NCBI RefSeq assembly: GCF_002257645.1 | Contig: NZ_NQMO01000003.1 | Coordinates: forward strand, 744,001-808,000 | Direction: 5' to 3' | DNA length: 64,000 nt | From: Paenibacillus sp. XY044 | GTDB lineage: Bacteria > Bacillota > Bacilli > Paenibacillales > Paenibacillaceae | Part shown: positions 52,546 to 61,798 of the stretch, piece after piece | Layout: each line of letters opens with the position of its first letter | Position numbering within the stretch: the stretch's first letter is position 1 | Notes under the pieces: model-generated | Databases searched by the model: none | What the model was told of the DNA's origin: nothing | The model's input: the letters and a program-made list of their open reading frames with translations, nothing else | Made by a program: the position numbers and the translations under genes

Positions 52546-53673
52546 TTATTGTACCGTTTTCTTCTTGAAAATTTCATGTAATCCGAGCATCGCAGCCCCC
52601 AAGGCAGCCCCGTACTTTTTCCAGTGGAATACAACGATCGGCGTGTCTCCATAGGGAGAGTGATCGGCTTCGTGGATCGCATCCACGAGACGGTTGAAAA
52701 ATGCGGTGTTGTCGGTAATCCATCCGCCCAGAATCATTTTTTGGGGGTTGAGCATTTCCAACATTTTTCCACAATAATCCGCAATATCACGGATGATGAG
52801 TTCCCCTAGGTCACTGAAAGGCTGGACGCCAGCGAGAACCAAGTCCATAAAGGCATGAACCGTGTCTTCCGGCGACATTGATTCGAACTCTTCCGAGTGG
52901 TTCGTGCGAAGCCGGTCTGCAAGGATCGGAGCGCAATATGGAGAGAGGTGGGTGGTTCGTCCGGCCGCTCCGCTCGAGCCGTGATAAATTTCCCCATTCA
53001 GGACAAGTCCTGCCCCCGTGCCTTGACCAATCATCAGAAATATGATGGTGTGCTCATTTTTGGCGGCTCCGCTAAATCGTTCGGCAAATCCGGCGGCGTC
53101 CAAATCATTGACCAGCAGTACCGGAAGCGAGAGTTCTTGCTCCAACATCTGCCGCAGGGGGAACTGTTCCAGCTGCAAATATTTAGAGGAGATGACGATG
53201 CTTTGCGTCTCATCGAGTCTTCCCGGCAGTGAGATGCCAATGCGTCTGATAAGCTCTTGGGGAATCTGCTGTTGATGGATGAATTCCTGCAGCTGTTTCA
53301 CCAGCGAAGTGAGAATATGGTCTTTGCCGCGCACCGATTCCAGGCTCTGGCTGGCAACAAGCTTGCCGCTTAAGTCGAGCAGCACGCAATGTGCCGGTAA
53401 ACTCGAAATATCCACGCCAATGACATAACCGCCGTCTGCACGAATATTCAGCAGGGTCATCTTTCGCCCCACCCCTTTACCGGCCATTCCGGTCTCGTGT
53501 ACGAGTTGTTCGCGGATGAGATCCTCGATCAGCACAGAAACTGTCGTCGGGCTCAGCTTGGTTTTTCGCGATAATTCGACACGGGATATCGGACCATGCT
53601 CAAAAATCATATGCAGCAGCGTCGAAACGTTGATCTCCCGCAGCATTTGCTGATTTCCTACTTTATTCGTCAT
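52546..53673 (-). CDS. ROK family transcriptional repressor
   Basis: A 375-residue ROK protein: winged HTH (MLREINVSTLLHMIFEHGPISRVELSRKTKLSPTTVSVLIEDLI), then a kinase-like sugar domain (GYVIGVDISSLPAHCVLLDLSGK; IIFLMIGQGTGAGLVLNGEIYHGSSGAAG). The usual Cys-x-Cys-Gly zinc cluster after the GEIGH-type motif is missing here (THLSPYCAPILADRL), so it is a divergent, non-catalytic regulator like XylR/NagC. It is divergent from the permease operon at 54067, and the AATTAATTT repeat at 53954-53982 is the likely operator. Confidence 0.9.
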   Translation of the reverse strand: MTNKVGNQQMLREINVSTLLHMIFEHGPISRVELSRKTKLSPTTVSVLIEDLIREQLVHETGMAGKGVGRKMTLLNIRADGGYVIGVDISSLPAHCVLLDLSGKLVASQSLESVRGKDHILTSLVKQLQEFIHQQQIPQELIRRIGISLPGRLDETQSIVISSKYLQLEQFPLRQMLEQELSLPVLLVNDLDAAGFAERFSGAAKNEHTIIFLMIGQGTGAGLVLNGEIYHGSSGAAGRTTHLSPYCAPILADRLRTNHSEEFESMSPEDTVHAFMDLVLAGVQPFSDLGELIIRDIADYCGKMLEMLNPQKMILGGWITDNTAFFNRLVDAIHEADHSPYGDTPIVVFHWKKYGAALGAAMLGLHEIFKKKTVQ

Positions 53674-53883
53674 CGTATTCTCCTACTTTCGGAAGTTATG
53701 ATTGGCCGAGTCCTCGTCAGGACAAAAGTTCTGTCCCAAGCGGCTAGGCTGAAAGAGGGCATAGGAACGGGAGAGTAGCCTATTCTTGCGTCAATGCGAT
53801 TATAGAAAATGCAAATTGTGCTGTCAACGAGTCCCACTCAAGGCAGGGGGAAAGGAACAGCAATTAAAAAATAAAAAAACACA

Positions 53884-53913
53884 TTGACAGGGCCGTAAAG
53901 GCCTCCCTATAAT
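53884..53913 (+). promoter_or_regulatory. SigmaA promoter of the permease operon
   Basis: TTGACA (53884-53889), 18 bases, TATAAT (53908-53913): both boxes match consensus exactly. GGCC-GTAAA-GGCC lies in the spacer. Confidence 0.85.
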
Positions 53914-53953
53914 GATCACAAACGAGCCACACTGCATAAGTTTTTGTTTCGTT

Positions 53954-53982
53954 AATTAATTTGTCCGGTGGAAAAATTAATT
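53954..53982 (+). promoter_or_regulatory. Probable ROK operator
   Basis: AATTAATTT (53954-53962) and AAATTAATT (53974-53982) form a perfect 9-bp dyad with 11 bases between, 41 bases after the -10 box. AT-rich inverted repeats of this type are bound by XylR/NagC-like ROK repressors. Confidence 0.65.
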
Positions 53983-54066
53983 GCAGAGGAGGAGGACGAC
54001 GAGTTCGATCTTTAAGGAATCCCGCTAGGCGTGCAGCCGTCATTTATTCCGAGGAGGGGAATTACT

Positions 54067-54999
54067 ATGACATCCTGGTTGGACCGAACAGCTCTCAAAA
54101 AGGCAAAAAAATATAAAATCTTGTACCTGATGATTCTCCCCGGTATTGTCTACTTGCTCATCAATAACTACATTCCCATGTTTGGCATCATCATCGCTTT
54201 TAAGGAAATTGACTTCTCCAAAGGGGTTTTCGGCGGGGACTGGATGGGTCTTCGAAACTTCGAGTACCTCTTCAAAACGTCCGAGGCTTATATCATCACC
54301 AGAAATACAATCCTCTACAACGTTGTATTTATCATACTCAATCTCGTCTTCGCCGTTGCGCTGGCCATATTGCTGGCCGAAGTCAAACATCGATTTTTCA
54401 AGCGCTTTTACCAAAGCGCAATCCTGCTTCCTTATCTCATCTCTACGGTCATAGTTGGTTATCTGGTTTTCTCGTTATTAAGCATGGAAACGGGCTTCAT
54501 GAATAAATCGCTCCTTCCTTTTCTCGGACTGGACCCCGTCATGTGGTATACGGAACCAAAATATTGGCCGGTCATCCTCACCATCGTCAAGCTGTGGCAC
54601 AGCGTCGGCTATTTGTGCATTATTTACTTTGCTGCAATCGTCGGTATTGACCAAGAGTATTATGAAGCCGCCACATTGGATGGGGCGGGGAAGTTCAAGC
54701 AAATTTTCCACATCACTCTGCCATCCCTTACTCCCGTAATTACCATCATGACCTTAATGCAGATCGGGCGGATATTCTATGCGGACTTCGGTCTGTTCTA
54801 CCAAGTAACCTTAGATTCGGGACCGCTGCTTCCAACGACCAATGTGCTGGATACATACGTTTATCGGGCGCTGCTCAAAAGCGGGGACATTGGAATGGCT
54901 TCCGCCGCAGGTTTCTACCAATCCGTTATTGGCTTCGCACTTATCCTCATTTCCAATTTTGTTGTTAAGAAAATAAATCCCGACAACTCATTGTTCTAA
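54067..54999 (+). CDS. ABC transporter permease, LplB type
   Basis: A 310-residue CUT1 permease with six helices from YLMILPGIVYLLINNYIPMFGIIIAF. EAA loop: QEYYEAATLDGAGKFKQIFHITLPSL. The FGIIIAFKEIDFSKGVFGGDWMGLRNFEYLF signature is typical of LplB-like subunits. Start ATG 54067 after GAGGAGGGG. Works with the next permease and the binding protein at 59269; the ATPase is not encoded here. Confidence 0.92.
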   Translation: MTSWLDRTALKKAKKYKILYLMILPGIVYLLINNYIPMFGIIIAFKEIDFSKGVFGGDWMGLRNFEYLFKTSEAYIITRNTILYNVVFIILNLVFAVALAILLAEVKHRFFKRFYQSAILLPYLISTVIVGYLVFSLLSMETGFMNKSLLPFLGLDPVMWYTEPKYWPVILTIVKLWHSVGYLCIIYFAAIVGIDQEYYEAATLDGAGKFKQIFHITLPSLTPVITIMTLMQIGRIFYADFGLFYQVTLDSGPLLPTTNVLDTYVYRALLKSGDIGMASAAGFYQSVIGFALILISNFVVKKINPDNSLF

Positions 55000-55015
55000 T
55001 AAGGAGAGGAAGCCC

Positions 55016-55897
55016 TTGAGAAGAACTCGGATTGAACAAGTCGTCATCCATGTCATCTTTATTTTGATTGTTGCGTTTTGCCTGGTGCCGTTTCTGCTGC
55101 TGATCACGGCCTCGTTTACTGATGAGAATGCAATCATCCGGGAAGGCTACTCGTTTATTCCGAGCCAATGGAGCCTGGATAGTTATTTGTTTATTTTTCA
55201 AAAATCAGGGGAAATCATTAATTCCTACGGCATTTCCATCGCGGTGACCATTTTAGGCACGCTGACCAGTCTAGTCCTGATGACTTTGCTCGCTTATCCG
55301 CTGTCGAAGAAGGATTTACCGCTGCGCAATTTCTTTTCATTTATTGTGTTCTTCACGATGCTCTTTAACGGAGGACTTGTTCCGACCTATTTAATCTACT
55401 CGAATGTTTTTCATATCACCAATACCTTGCTGGCGCTTATTGTCCCTGGGCTCCTGGTCAGTGCCTTCTACGTTATATTGCTGCGGACGTTCTTTACGGT
55501 ATCCGTTCCGGAAGCGGTGCTCGAGTCGGCGAACATGGATGGAGCGGGGGAATTTCGGATATTCGTGCAGATGGCATTGCCGTTGTCTCTCCCCGTACTG
55601 GCAACGGTCGGATTATTTCAGGTGATTAACTATTGGAACGATTGGTTTAACGGACTCATTTACATTTCGGACTCGAGGCTTTACAGCATACAGGTGCTTC
55701 TGAATACCATTTTGCTAAACGTACAATATTTGCTAGACAACGTAGACTATTCGACACGGGTGGACGGCAGTTCTGTCCCGACTCAAGGTGTCCGCCTGGC
55801 CATTGCGGTGATCGGCGCGCTGCCGATCGTGTTGACGTATCCATTCTTTCAGAGATTTTTCGTCAAAGGGCTGACCGTCGGGGCGGTCAAAGGATGA
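55016..55897 (+). CDS. ABC transporter permease, LplC type
   Basis: A 293-residue CUT1 permease. TTG start at 55016 with AAGGAGAGG 6 bases before. Segments include IVAFCLVPFLLLITASFTDENAI, EAVLESANMDGAGEFRIFVQMALPLSLP (EAA loop) and the C-terminal FFQRFFVKGLTVGAVKG, characteristic of LplC. It follows the LplB-type gene by 16 bases. A 94-base spacer leads to the TIM-barrel gene. Confidence 0.92.
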   Translation: MRRTRIEQVVIHVIFILIVAFCLVPFLLLITASFTDENAIIREGYSFIPSQWSLDSYLFIFQKSGEIINSYGISIAVTILGTLTSLVLMTLLAYPLSKKDLPLRNFFSFIVFFTMLFNGGLVPTYLIYSNVFHITNTLLALIVPGLLVSAFYVILLRTFFTVSVPEAVLESANMDGAGEFRIFVQMALPLSLPVLATVGLFQVINYWNDWFNGLIYISDSRLYSIQVLLNTILLNVQYLLDNVDYSTRVDGSSVPTQGVRLAIAVIGALPIVLTYPFFQRFFVKGLTVGAVKG

Positions 55898-55991
55898 TTC
55901 GCCTGCAGCATTTTAAGGAGGTGATGAGGAGCTGCCAGAGGTTGCAGAACGTGGTTCTATAAACAAATAAACCAAATCAGGAGGCTAATCC

Positions 55992-56789
55992 ATGAAAATC
56001 AGCATTGGCGGTTTTTCTTTCTTCAATATGGTACGGGAAGGGAAGATGGATACGTTCGGATATCTGGAATCTTCCAAGTACAGATACCATCTGGACACCG
56101 TTGATTTGTGGAACGGTACCTTTGAAGGGGTTAAAGACGACATTTTTTCCTTACCTGATGAAGCTTACATTCAGCGTCTAAGTGAGGCTATACGGGAGAA
56201 GGAAATGACGATTATCAACATTGCGGTGGATGGGGCGCATTTATGGGATGAAGACCAAGACAAGCGCAACAGGTTGTATGAGAACGCTGTCGCCTATTTA
56301 TCCATTGCCGAGAAGCTTGGAGCGCGAACCGTCCGCATCGACGCGGGAGACAAAAGCTCCGCGCCCGGGACGGAAGAGCAATTCGAATACGTCGTGAACA
56401 AGTTCGGAGAGTTGAGCCGCAGAGCATCTGACCTTGGACTCATCGTCGGACCTGAAAATCATATGGGCACCTCCAAAGATCCAAAATACTTAAAAAAAGT
56501 TGCCGAAGCGGTCAATCATCCGAACTTCGGAATATTGCTCCACATGGGAAGATGGGATACGGACGAAGACATTGGCGACACGTTGGTCGCACCGTGGGTA
56601 TATCATACGCATTTTGACGGCAAAACGCTAGGATCCCCCAAGGGAGAACAGCTGGTAAAGGCATTGCTGGAAACCGGGTATGATGGATACTGGGGCATCG
56701 AGTACAATGCGCCGGAAAATCAATACTTGGAGATGGAATGGGCGATCGCTTCCGTGAAGCAGATGTTGAGCCGTGTTAAACAAAAATAA
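55992..56789 (+). CDS. TIM-barrel sugar isomerase/epimerase-like protein
   Basis: A 265-residue xylose-isomerase-like TIM barrel: VDLWNGTFEGVKDDIFSLP, ARTVRIDAGDKSS, LIVGPENHMGT (metal Glu), FGILLHMGRWDTDEDIGDTL, YHTHFDGKTL and WGIEYNAPENQYLEMEW, so most metal ligands are present, although the usual Asp at strand 5 is replaced by an H-M-G sequence. GGAGG before ATG 55992. Paired with the Gfo/Idh gene at 56807, repeating the arrangement at 50357-52394. Confidence 0.85.
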   Translation: MKISIGGFSFFNMVREGKMDTFGYLESSKYRYHLDTVDLWNGTFEGVKDDIFSLPDEAYIQRLSEAIREKEMTIINIAVDGAHLWDEDQDKRNRLYENAVAYLSIAEKLGARTVRIDAGDKSSAPGTEEQFEYVVNKFGELSRRASDLGLIVGPENHMGTSKDPKYLKKVAEAVNHPNFGILLHMGRWDTDEDIGDTLVAPWVYHTHFDGKTLGSPKGEQLVKALLETGYDGYWGIEYNAPENQYLEMEWAIASVKQMLSRVKQK

Positions 56790-56806
56790 CCGAAGGGATG
56801 ATCAAT

Positions 56807-57937
56807 ATGGGAAGAATTGTTCGCATTGGCATTATTGGAGCAGGTTTGATCGGCAAAGCTCACTTGAGAAACTACGCGAAAATTGAGGATGTTCAGATCG
56901 TAGCCATTTGCGACATCAATGAACAGGAAGCCATCAAGGTCGCGCATGAATTCCATATTCCTCATGTCTATACCGATTTCAAAGAAATGCTGAAGCGCGA
57001 CGACATTGAAGCGGTCGATGTCTGCCTGCACAACAATTTGCATGCCCCCGTTACGATTGCCGCTTTCGAAGCAGGCAAGGACGTATATTGCGAGAAACCG
57101 ATCGCCGGGACTTACCGGGATGGGGTGTCCATGCTCGAGGCAGCAGAAGATTACGGCAAGAAGCTGCATATTCAGCTCGGCACATTGTACAGAAAAGAGA
57201 CAAAGGCCGCAAAAGCCCTGATCGATGGGGGCATGCTTGGCAAGCTGTATCATGCCAGAGCGACCGGCCATCGCCGAAGAGGGCGTCCTTTTATCGATGG
57301 ATACGGTACACCGGCTTTTCTAAACAAACAAATCGCTGCCGGCGGTGCACTGATCGACATGGGGGTCTATCATATCGCACAAATGCTGTACCTGCTTGGA
57401 ACACCGAAGGTGGAACGGATTTCGGGCAAAGGCTACCGGGAGATGGATGTGGATGCCGGCCGAGCCGGGCAGGCGGTCTTTGACGTTGAAGAGCTGGGGC
57501 TGGGATTCATCAAATTCGAAGGCGGCGCGACGCTCGACATTATTGAAGCTTGGAGCATTCATCTTGGAAGCATCGAAGGCTGCTCCGTGATCGGAGATAA
57601 AGGAGGCATCAAGCTGCCGGCATATTCGGATCAACAGATTTTGGCCCCGTTCAGTTTTCACACGACGATTTGCGATATGGATGTAAACGGGAGCGTCAAC
57701 CTGGATGAGCTGGATGGCCGCTGGAATCATTTGAAGCCGAATTATGACGCATACCAGTCCTCGCAGCATCACTGGGTAGCCGCGCTGCAGGGAAGAGTGG
57801 AGCTGCTTCCGACGGCACACATCGCCTCACAGACGATGCTGATTAGCGAAGGCATCTATTTATCCGACCGGCTTGGACGGGAAGTAAGCAGCGACGAGAT
57901 TATCGATCAATCCCTGTCGAAAGCGATCCAGCTCTAA
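56807..57937 (+). CDS. Gfo/Idh/MocA family oxidoreductase
   Basis: A 376-residue dehydrogenase: MGRIVRIGIIGAGLIGKAHL (Rossmann), VYCEKPIAGTYRDG (EKP motif), GGALIDMGVYHIAQMLYLLG (catalytic Asp/His helix). ATG 56807 lies 9 bases after GAAGGG; the ATG at 56798 would abut it. The stop TAA shares its final base with the next gene's ATG (57935-57939), so the MFS transporter is translationally coupled. With the preceding TIM-barrel gene it probably oxidises and rearranges an imported sugar. Confidence 0.9.
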   Translation: MGRIVRIGIIGAGLIGKAHLRNYAKIEDVQIVAICDINEQEAIKVAHEFHIPHVYTDFKEMLKRDDIEAVDVCLHNNLHAPVTIAAFEAGKDVYCEKPIAGTYRDGVSMLEAAEDYGKKLHIQLGTLYRKETKAAKALIDGGMLGKLYHARATGHRRRGRPFIDGYGTPAFLNKQIAAGGALIDMGVYHIAQMLYLLGTPKVERISGKGYREMDVDAGRAGQAVFDVEELGLGFIKFEGGATLDIIEAWSIHLGSIEGCSVIGDKGGIKLPAYSDQQILAPFSFHTTICDMDVNGSVNLDELDGRWNHLKPNYDAYQSSQHHWVAALQGRVELLPTAHIASQTMLISEGIYLSDRLGREVSSDEIIDQSLSKAIQL

Positions 57938-59154
57938 TGCTGCCCTTAAGGAAGAAGGACGCCCACCCGGTAGCTGGCGAATCCTCCGGGTCGTTGTCCG
58001 CACTGAAACGTTTCAACTTTTTCCTATATGGCACGATTGCGATCTTGACTTCGTTCTTTCCTTTATATTTCCAAAATATAGGACTCAGTAAAGTGGAAAT
58101 CGGCATGATTATGGCCGGTGGGCCTTTCATTTCCATCTTTGCGAATCCATTCTGGGGTTATTGGAGCGACCGGCTGCAGAATGTGAAACGCATTCTCATT
58201 TTTCTCCTGACCGGGAATTTGTTAGCGACGATCGTGGTGTTTCAGCTCCGTGAATATGCCGTCATTTTCGCCTTCATGCTGATATTCTTTTTCTTCAACA
58301 GTCCCACGTTTTCGCAGAGCAACAGTCTGATTCTGAATGCCATCGAGAACACGAAATACAAGTTTGGCGCATTTCGTCTATGGGGGTCGCTGGGATGGGC
58401 GATCATCGCAGCGCTGGCAGGACCGGTTCTCAGCTGGATGGGACTGGTGAATCTTTGGATTTTGTACGGGATCATGATGCTGATCTCATTGGCATTTACC
58501 ATCGGATTACCTCAAGGAAGAGTCACTTCAAGTCCGAAGACAGAGAGACAAAGCTATTGGAAAGTCATGCTATCGAGCAAGCTGTTTTTTGTATTCGTTA
58601 TCCTTGGCATCCTTATTTCGGTTCCCAATTCGATCAACCAAACGTTCGTCACGCTGTATATTTCCAATTTGGGAGGCTCCAACGAATTGATCGGCTGGTC
58701 GGTGTTCCTGTCGGCGATCTTCGAAATTCCGGTGTTTCTGCTGTTTGACCGTTTCCTGAAAAAGTCGACAAGGATGATGCTGGGAGGGCTTGTGATTGTA
58801 AGTCTCCTGTTCGTGATCCGCTGGTTATTGATGTCGGCTGCCGCCGGTCCGCTCCAAGTCATCTTTATACAAGTGCTGCACTGTATTACATTCGGCGGCT
58901 ACTATTATATTGGTACCAGTCTGACGGCACAATTGATTCCTGCTGAATACAGAGCGACCGGGCAGGCCGTTTATGCACTGACGTGGGGTGGCATTTCCGG
59001 CATCATTGCAGGTCTATTTGGCGGTTGGATGTTCGATTATTTGGGTCCCCAAACGATGTATTCCATTTGCGCGATCATATCTGTAGCAGGGGTCGTAGGT
59101 TTTACGCTCATGTGGATGAAATACCGCAAGCAGTCCGAGTTGGCGGCTTCATGA
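57937..59154 (+). CDS. MFS transporter (LacY/nucleoside-symporter-like)
   Basis: A 405-residue, 12-helix MFS protein of the MFS_1-like (PPP) group: YGTIAILTSFFPLYFQNIGLSKVEIGMIM, NPFWGYWSDRLQNVKRIL (motif A), FGAFRLWGSLGWAIIAAL, and a central charged loop. Relatives carry oligosaccharides or nucleosides by proton symport. Coupled to the upstream Gfo/Idh gene, and followed by an intercistronic hairpin, it would provide a second uptake or export route in the pathway. Confidence 0.88.
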   Translation: MLPLRKKDAHPVAGESSGSLSALKRFNFFLYGTIAILTSFFPLYFQNIGLSKVEIGMIMAGGPFISIFANPFWGYWSDRLQNVKRILIFLLTGNLLATIVVFQLREYAVIFAFMLIFFFFNSPTFSQSNSLILNAIENTKYKFGAFRLWGSLGWAIIAALAGPVLSWMGLVNLWILYGIMMLISLAFTIGLPQGRVTSSPKTERQSYWKVMLSSKLFFVFVILGILISVPNSINQTFVTLYISNLGGSNELIGWSVFLSAIFEIPVFLLFDRFLKKSTRMMLGGLVIVSLLFVIRWLLMSAAAGPLQVIFIQVLHCITFGGYYYIGTSLTAQLIPAEYRATGQAVYALTWGGISGIIAGLFGGWMFDYLGPQTMYSICAIISVAGVVGFTLMWMKYRKQSELAAS

Positions 59155-59167
59155 AGATCGGGTTCGT

Positions 59168-59195
59168 ACGAATGCCGCTGTGACGCGGCATTCGT
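59168..59195 (+). other. Intercistronic stem-loop before the binding-protein gene
   Basis: ACGAATGCCGC / GCGGCATTCGT, perfect 11-bp stem with 6-base loop, no T-tract. As at 16018-16056, it separates the solute-binding gene from neighbours and may set its expression. Confidence 0.65.
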
Positions 59196-59268
59196 CTCGC
59201 CCTTTCAGCTGCATTATGCTTCATGATGTGGAGATTCCATATTGAAGATCCTGGGAGGTCAAAAGCCT

Positions 59269-60789
59269 ATGTGGAAAAAATCGCTTCACTCCATGTTGTT
59301 CTTCGTATTGGCTGTAACCGTCGTTTTAAGCGGATGTTCAAGCTCCTCTTCAAACCAAGAGAAGGAGCAATCGGCGTCATCGTCAGAGGGGTCAGGAGAC
59401 GGCAAACTTGCCCCCTACGAAATCACCATCGCTTTTTGGGGACCGGATCAGCGTGATCTTGGCCTTGTGGAGCAGGAGATTAACAAGATTACGAAGGAAA
59501 AAATCAATGCTACCGTCAAGCTGAAACGCATAGAGGCAGCTGCATGGACACAGCAAAAGGTGTTGATGTTCTCTGGAAATGAGAAAATCGACTTGGTGTT
59601 CACGGGTGAAGACCAGTATATTTCGGAAGTCGCGCAAAAAAAGCTTTTGCCCATCGATGACCTGCTTCAGTCTCACGGCAAGGATATCCTTGCAGCCTTC
59701 GATCCCGACGTCCTGGCTGCGGCAAAGATTGATGGCAAAATATATGGCGTCCCAACCATTCGAGATTTTGCAGCCTATCCGACGGTGTTAATGCGCACGG
59801 ATTGGTTGAAAGAGAGTCATATTGACGTCAGCCAAGTGATGACGATAGAGGATTTGGAGCCGATTTTTGAAAGTGTAAAAAAGAAACATCCGGAAGCCAA
59901 TATATTAGGTAAAGCGTCAGGGGGAGGTTCCATTGCCTATCCGCTGCTGCAGACGACGATTGATCCACTGGGCGACATGATCGGTGTGCTTACAGACACG
60001 AATCAGCTGAAGGTCGTTAATTTGTATGAGAGCGAGGAGTACGCGAAGTTCATTGGGATTATACATAAATGGTTCCAGGCAGGATACATCCCCAAGGACA
60101 TTGCAACGACCTCGCAAACCGGCCGGGATTATATCAAGGCAAACATCGGATTCGCAACACCGAATAAGGGCAAACCGGGGATTACGACGCAAACGGGTGC
60201 ATGGGCTGGCAAGGAGCTGACGGAAGTAGCACTCGCACCGCCCAAAATGAATACGTTGACGATTATGAACGCAATGATTGCGATTGCGGCCAAATCAAAA
60301 AATCCCGAACGCGCGATGATGTTTCTGAATTTGCTCTATTCGGATAAACAAATTATCAATTTGCTGGATTGGGGCATCGAAGGCAAACATTATCAAGTGA
60401 AGGAAGACGGGACGATCGACTTTCCGGGTGGCGTGGATGCGACGAACAGCGGCTACAACATGAGACAAGGTTGGATGTTTGGAAATCAGCTGCTGTCTTA
60501 TCCTTGGTCGACGGACAGTCCGGATATATGGAAGCAAATGGAAGCGTTTAACCAAAGCGCGGAGAAGTCTGCAGCGCTCGGATTCACTTATAACGCGGAA
60601 CCGGTTAAAACCGAATTGGCTGCTATCCAGAATGTCGTTCAGCAATATTCAAATGCGCTTGAGACGGGAACTCTGGATCCGGATGTCAACTTGCCGAAAT
60701 TTAATGCAGCATTAAAATCGGCGGGAATCGATAAAGTGATCGCAGAAAAGCAAAGGCAGCTGGACGCTTGGGCTGCTGGCAATAAGTGA
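59269..60789 (+). CDS. ABC transporter solute-binding lipoprotein, LplA type
   Basis: A 506-residue lipoprotein: signal peptide with lipobox VLSGC (Cys23), Ser/Glu-rich linker, then the family 1 binding fold (EITIAFWGPDQRDLGLVEQEINKI; GKIYGVPTIRDFAAYPTVLMRTDWLKES) and a DUF3502-like C-terminus (NMRQGWMFGNQLLSYPWSTDSPDIW ... WAAGNK). GGGAGGTC precedes ATG 59269. It is the receptor for the LplB/LplC permeases, although it is placed 3.4 kb downstream of them, at the end of the operon. Confidence 0.92.
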   Translation: MWKKSLHSMLFFVLAVTVVLSGCSSSSSNQEKEQSASSSEGSGDGKLAPYEITIAFWGPDQRDLGLVEQEINKITKEKINATVKLKRIEAAAWTQQKVLMFSGNEKIDLVFTGEDQYISEVAQKKLLPIDDLLQSHGKDILAAFDPDVLAAAKIDGKIYGVPTIRDFAAYPTVLMRTDWLKESHIDVSQVMTIEDLEPIFESVKKKHPEANILGKASGGGSIAYPLLQTTIDPLGDMIGVLTDTNQLKVVNLYESEEYAKFIGIIHKWFQAGYIPKDIATTSQTGRDYIKANIGFATPNKGKPGITTQTGAWAGKELTEVALAPPKMNTLTIMNAMIAIAAKSKNPERAMMFLNLLYSDKQIINLLDWGIEGKHYQVKEDGTIDFPGGVDATNSGYNMRQGWMFGNQLLSYPWSTDSPDIWKQMEAFNQSAEKSAALGFTYNAEPVKTELAAIQNVVQQYSNALETGTLDPDVNLPKFNAALKSAGIDKVIAEKQRQLDAWAAGNK

Positions 60790-60827
60790 AGGGCCACTGA
60801 TATACCAGGTGAAGGAAGACAATAGGA

Positions 60828-61568
60828 TCAAACCTCGAAATCATCGTGCAATCTGCGCAGGCGGTATGCGTTCATGGCGGATTCACGCAGCTCTTCAAGA
60901 ATGGCGTAATTCGCCCATGCCCCTGCGATAGCGCCGATACCTGGCAGTATCTGCAGCATTTTTCGGAAGTCAATAGCGTCGCGATATTCAATCTGAAAAG
61001 TTTCCCAGTCCATATTCCGGGAGTATTCGGCGTCGGATAGCCATTGTTCCTTTTCAATATGCCAATGCTTGATGGAATCGAGCAATCTGGCACGGTTATC
61101 CGGCCCCGAAAACGTCATTTGAAATACCTTGAGAATAAATACCCGCTCGGAGAAGTGTTTGGTGTCATAACCGTAAACATGCGCCAGCTCGAACAAAAAT
61201 TTCATCTTGATCGCAATGAGAGCCGGAAAGTCTACCATGCTGAGGATCATGCCGCCAGCTCCCGTTCCGGCACCTTCGGCAACCGCAATTTTTTGGTACA
61301 GGGCGAACAACTCATTTGCTTCTTGATCGGCGGATTCCAGTTCCAGAGTACTTTGCACCGGACGGCTAGGCGTATATTCCGCACCGAACAGTGCCGTGCG
61401 CACGATCGATCGTATGGTGGTCGTTATGACGCTCTGCACCTTCGGGGGAATCAAATGGTTGATCCGATTGCCGATGGTTTTCGACGTTTTTTCCAGCCAA
61501 CCCGGCGGTTTGAACATCTTATGTTCCCAATCGGCAACTTCCCTTTGTACTTTATGTTCGTAATTCAT
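60828..61568 (-). CDS. EcsC family protein
   Basis: A 246-residue EcsC-domain protein: VQREVADWEHKMFKPPGWLEKTSKTIGNRINHLIP, EGAGTGAGGMILSMVDFPALIAIKMKFLFELAHVYGYD and LQILPGIGAIAGAWANYAILEEL are all family segments. EcsC-like proteins are associated with an ABC system affecting secretion in Bacillus, and are often found alone; their activity is not established. ATG 61568 with GGAGGAG upstream. It stands alone, convergent to the solute-binding gene, with 38 bases between and no clear terminator. Confidence 0.9.
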   Translation of the reverse strand: MNYEHKVQREVADWEHKMFKPPGWLEKTSKTIGNRINHLIPPKVQSVITTTIRSIVRTALFGAEYTPSRPVQSTLELESADQEANELFALYQKIAVAEGAGTGAGGMILSMVDFPALIAIKMKFLFELAHVYGYDTKHFSERVFILKVFQMTFSGPDNRARLLDSIKHWHIEKEQWLSDAEYSRNMDWETFQIEYRDAIDFRKMLQILPGIGAIAGAWANYAILEELRESAMNAYRLRRLHDDFEV

Positions 61569-61798
61569 GATCCATCGCTCCTCCAAAGTACTTGCTTTAT
61601 TATATTGTAACGAATAACGCTGTGATTCGGACCAGACCGCAGCAGGTATCTGACCTCGACTAAAGTCCAGCATCGCAAAAAAAGTTTAGTCAGGGACACT
61701 GACATTCACGATTTCCGCAATCCTGAAGAAACCTTCACGCCCATGGCGTTATAGGATTAAGGTGATGAATGGCATTGGCCATAGGAGGAGAGATCGTC

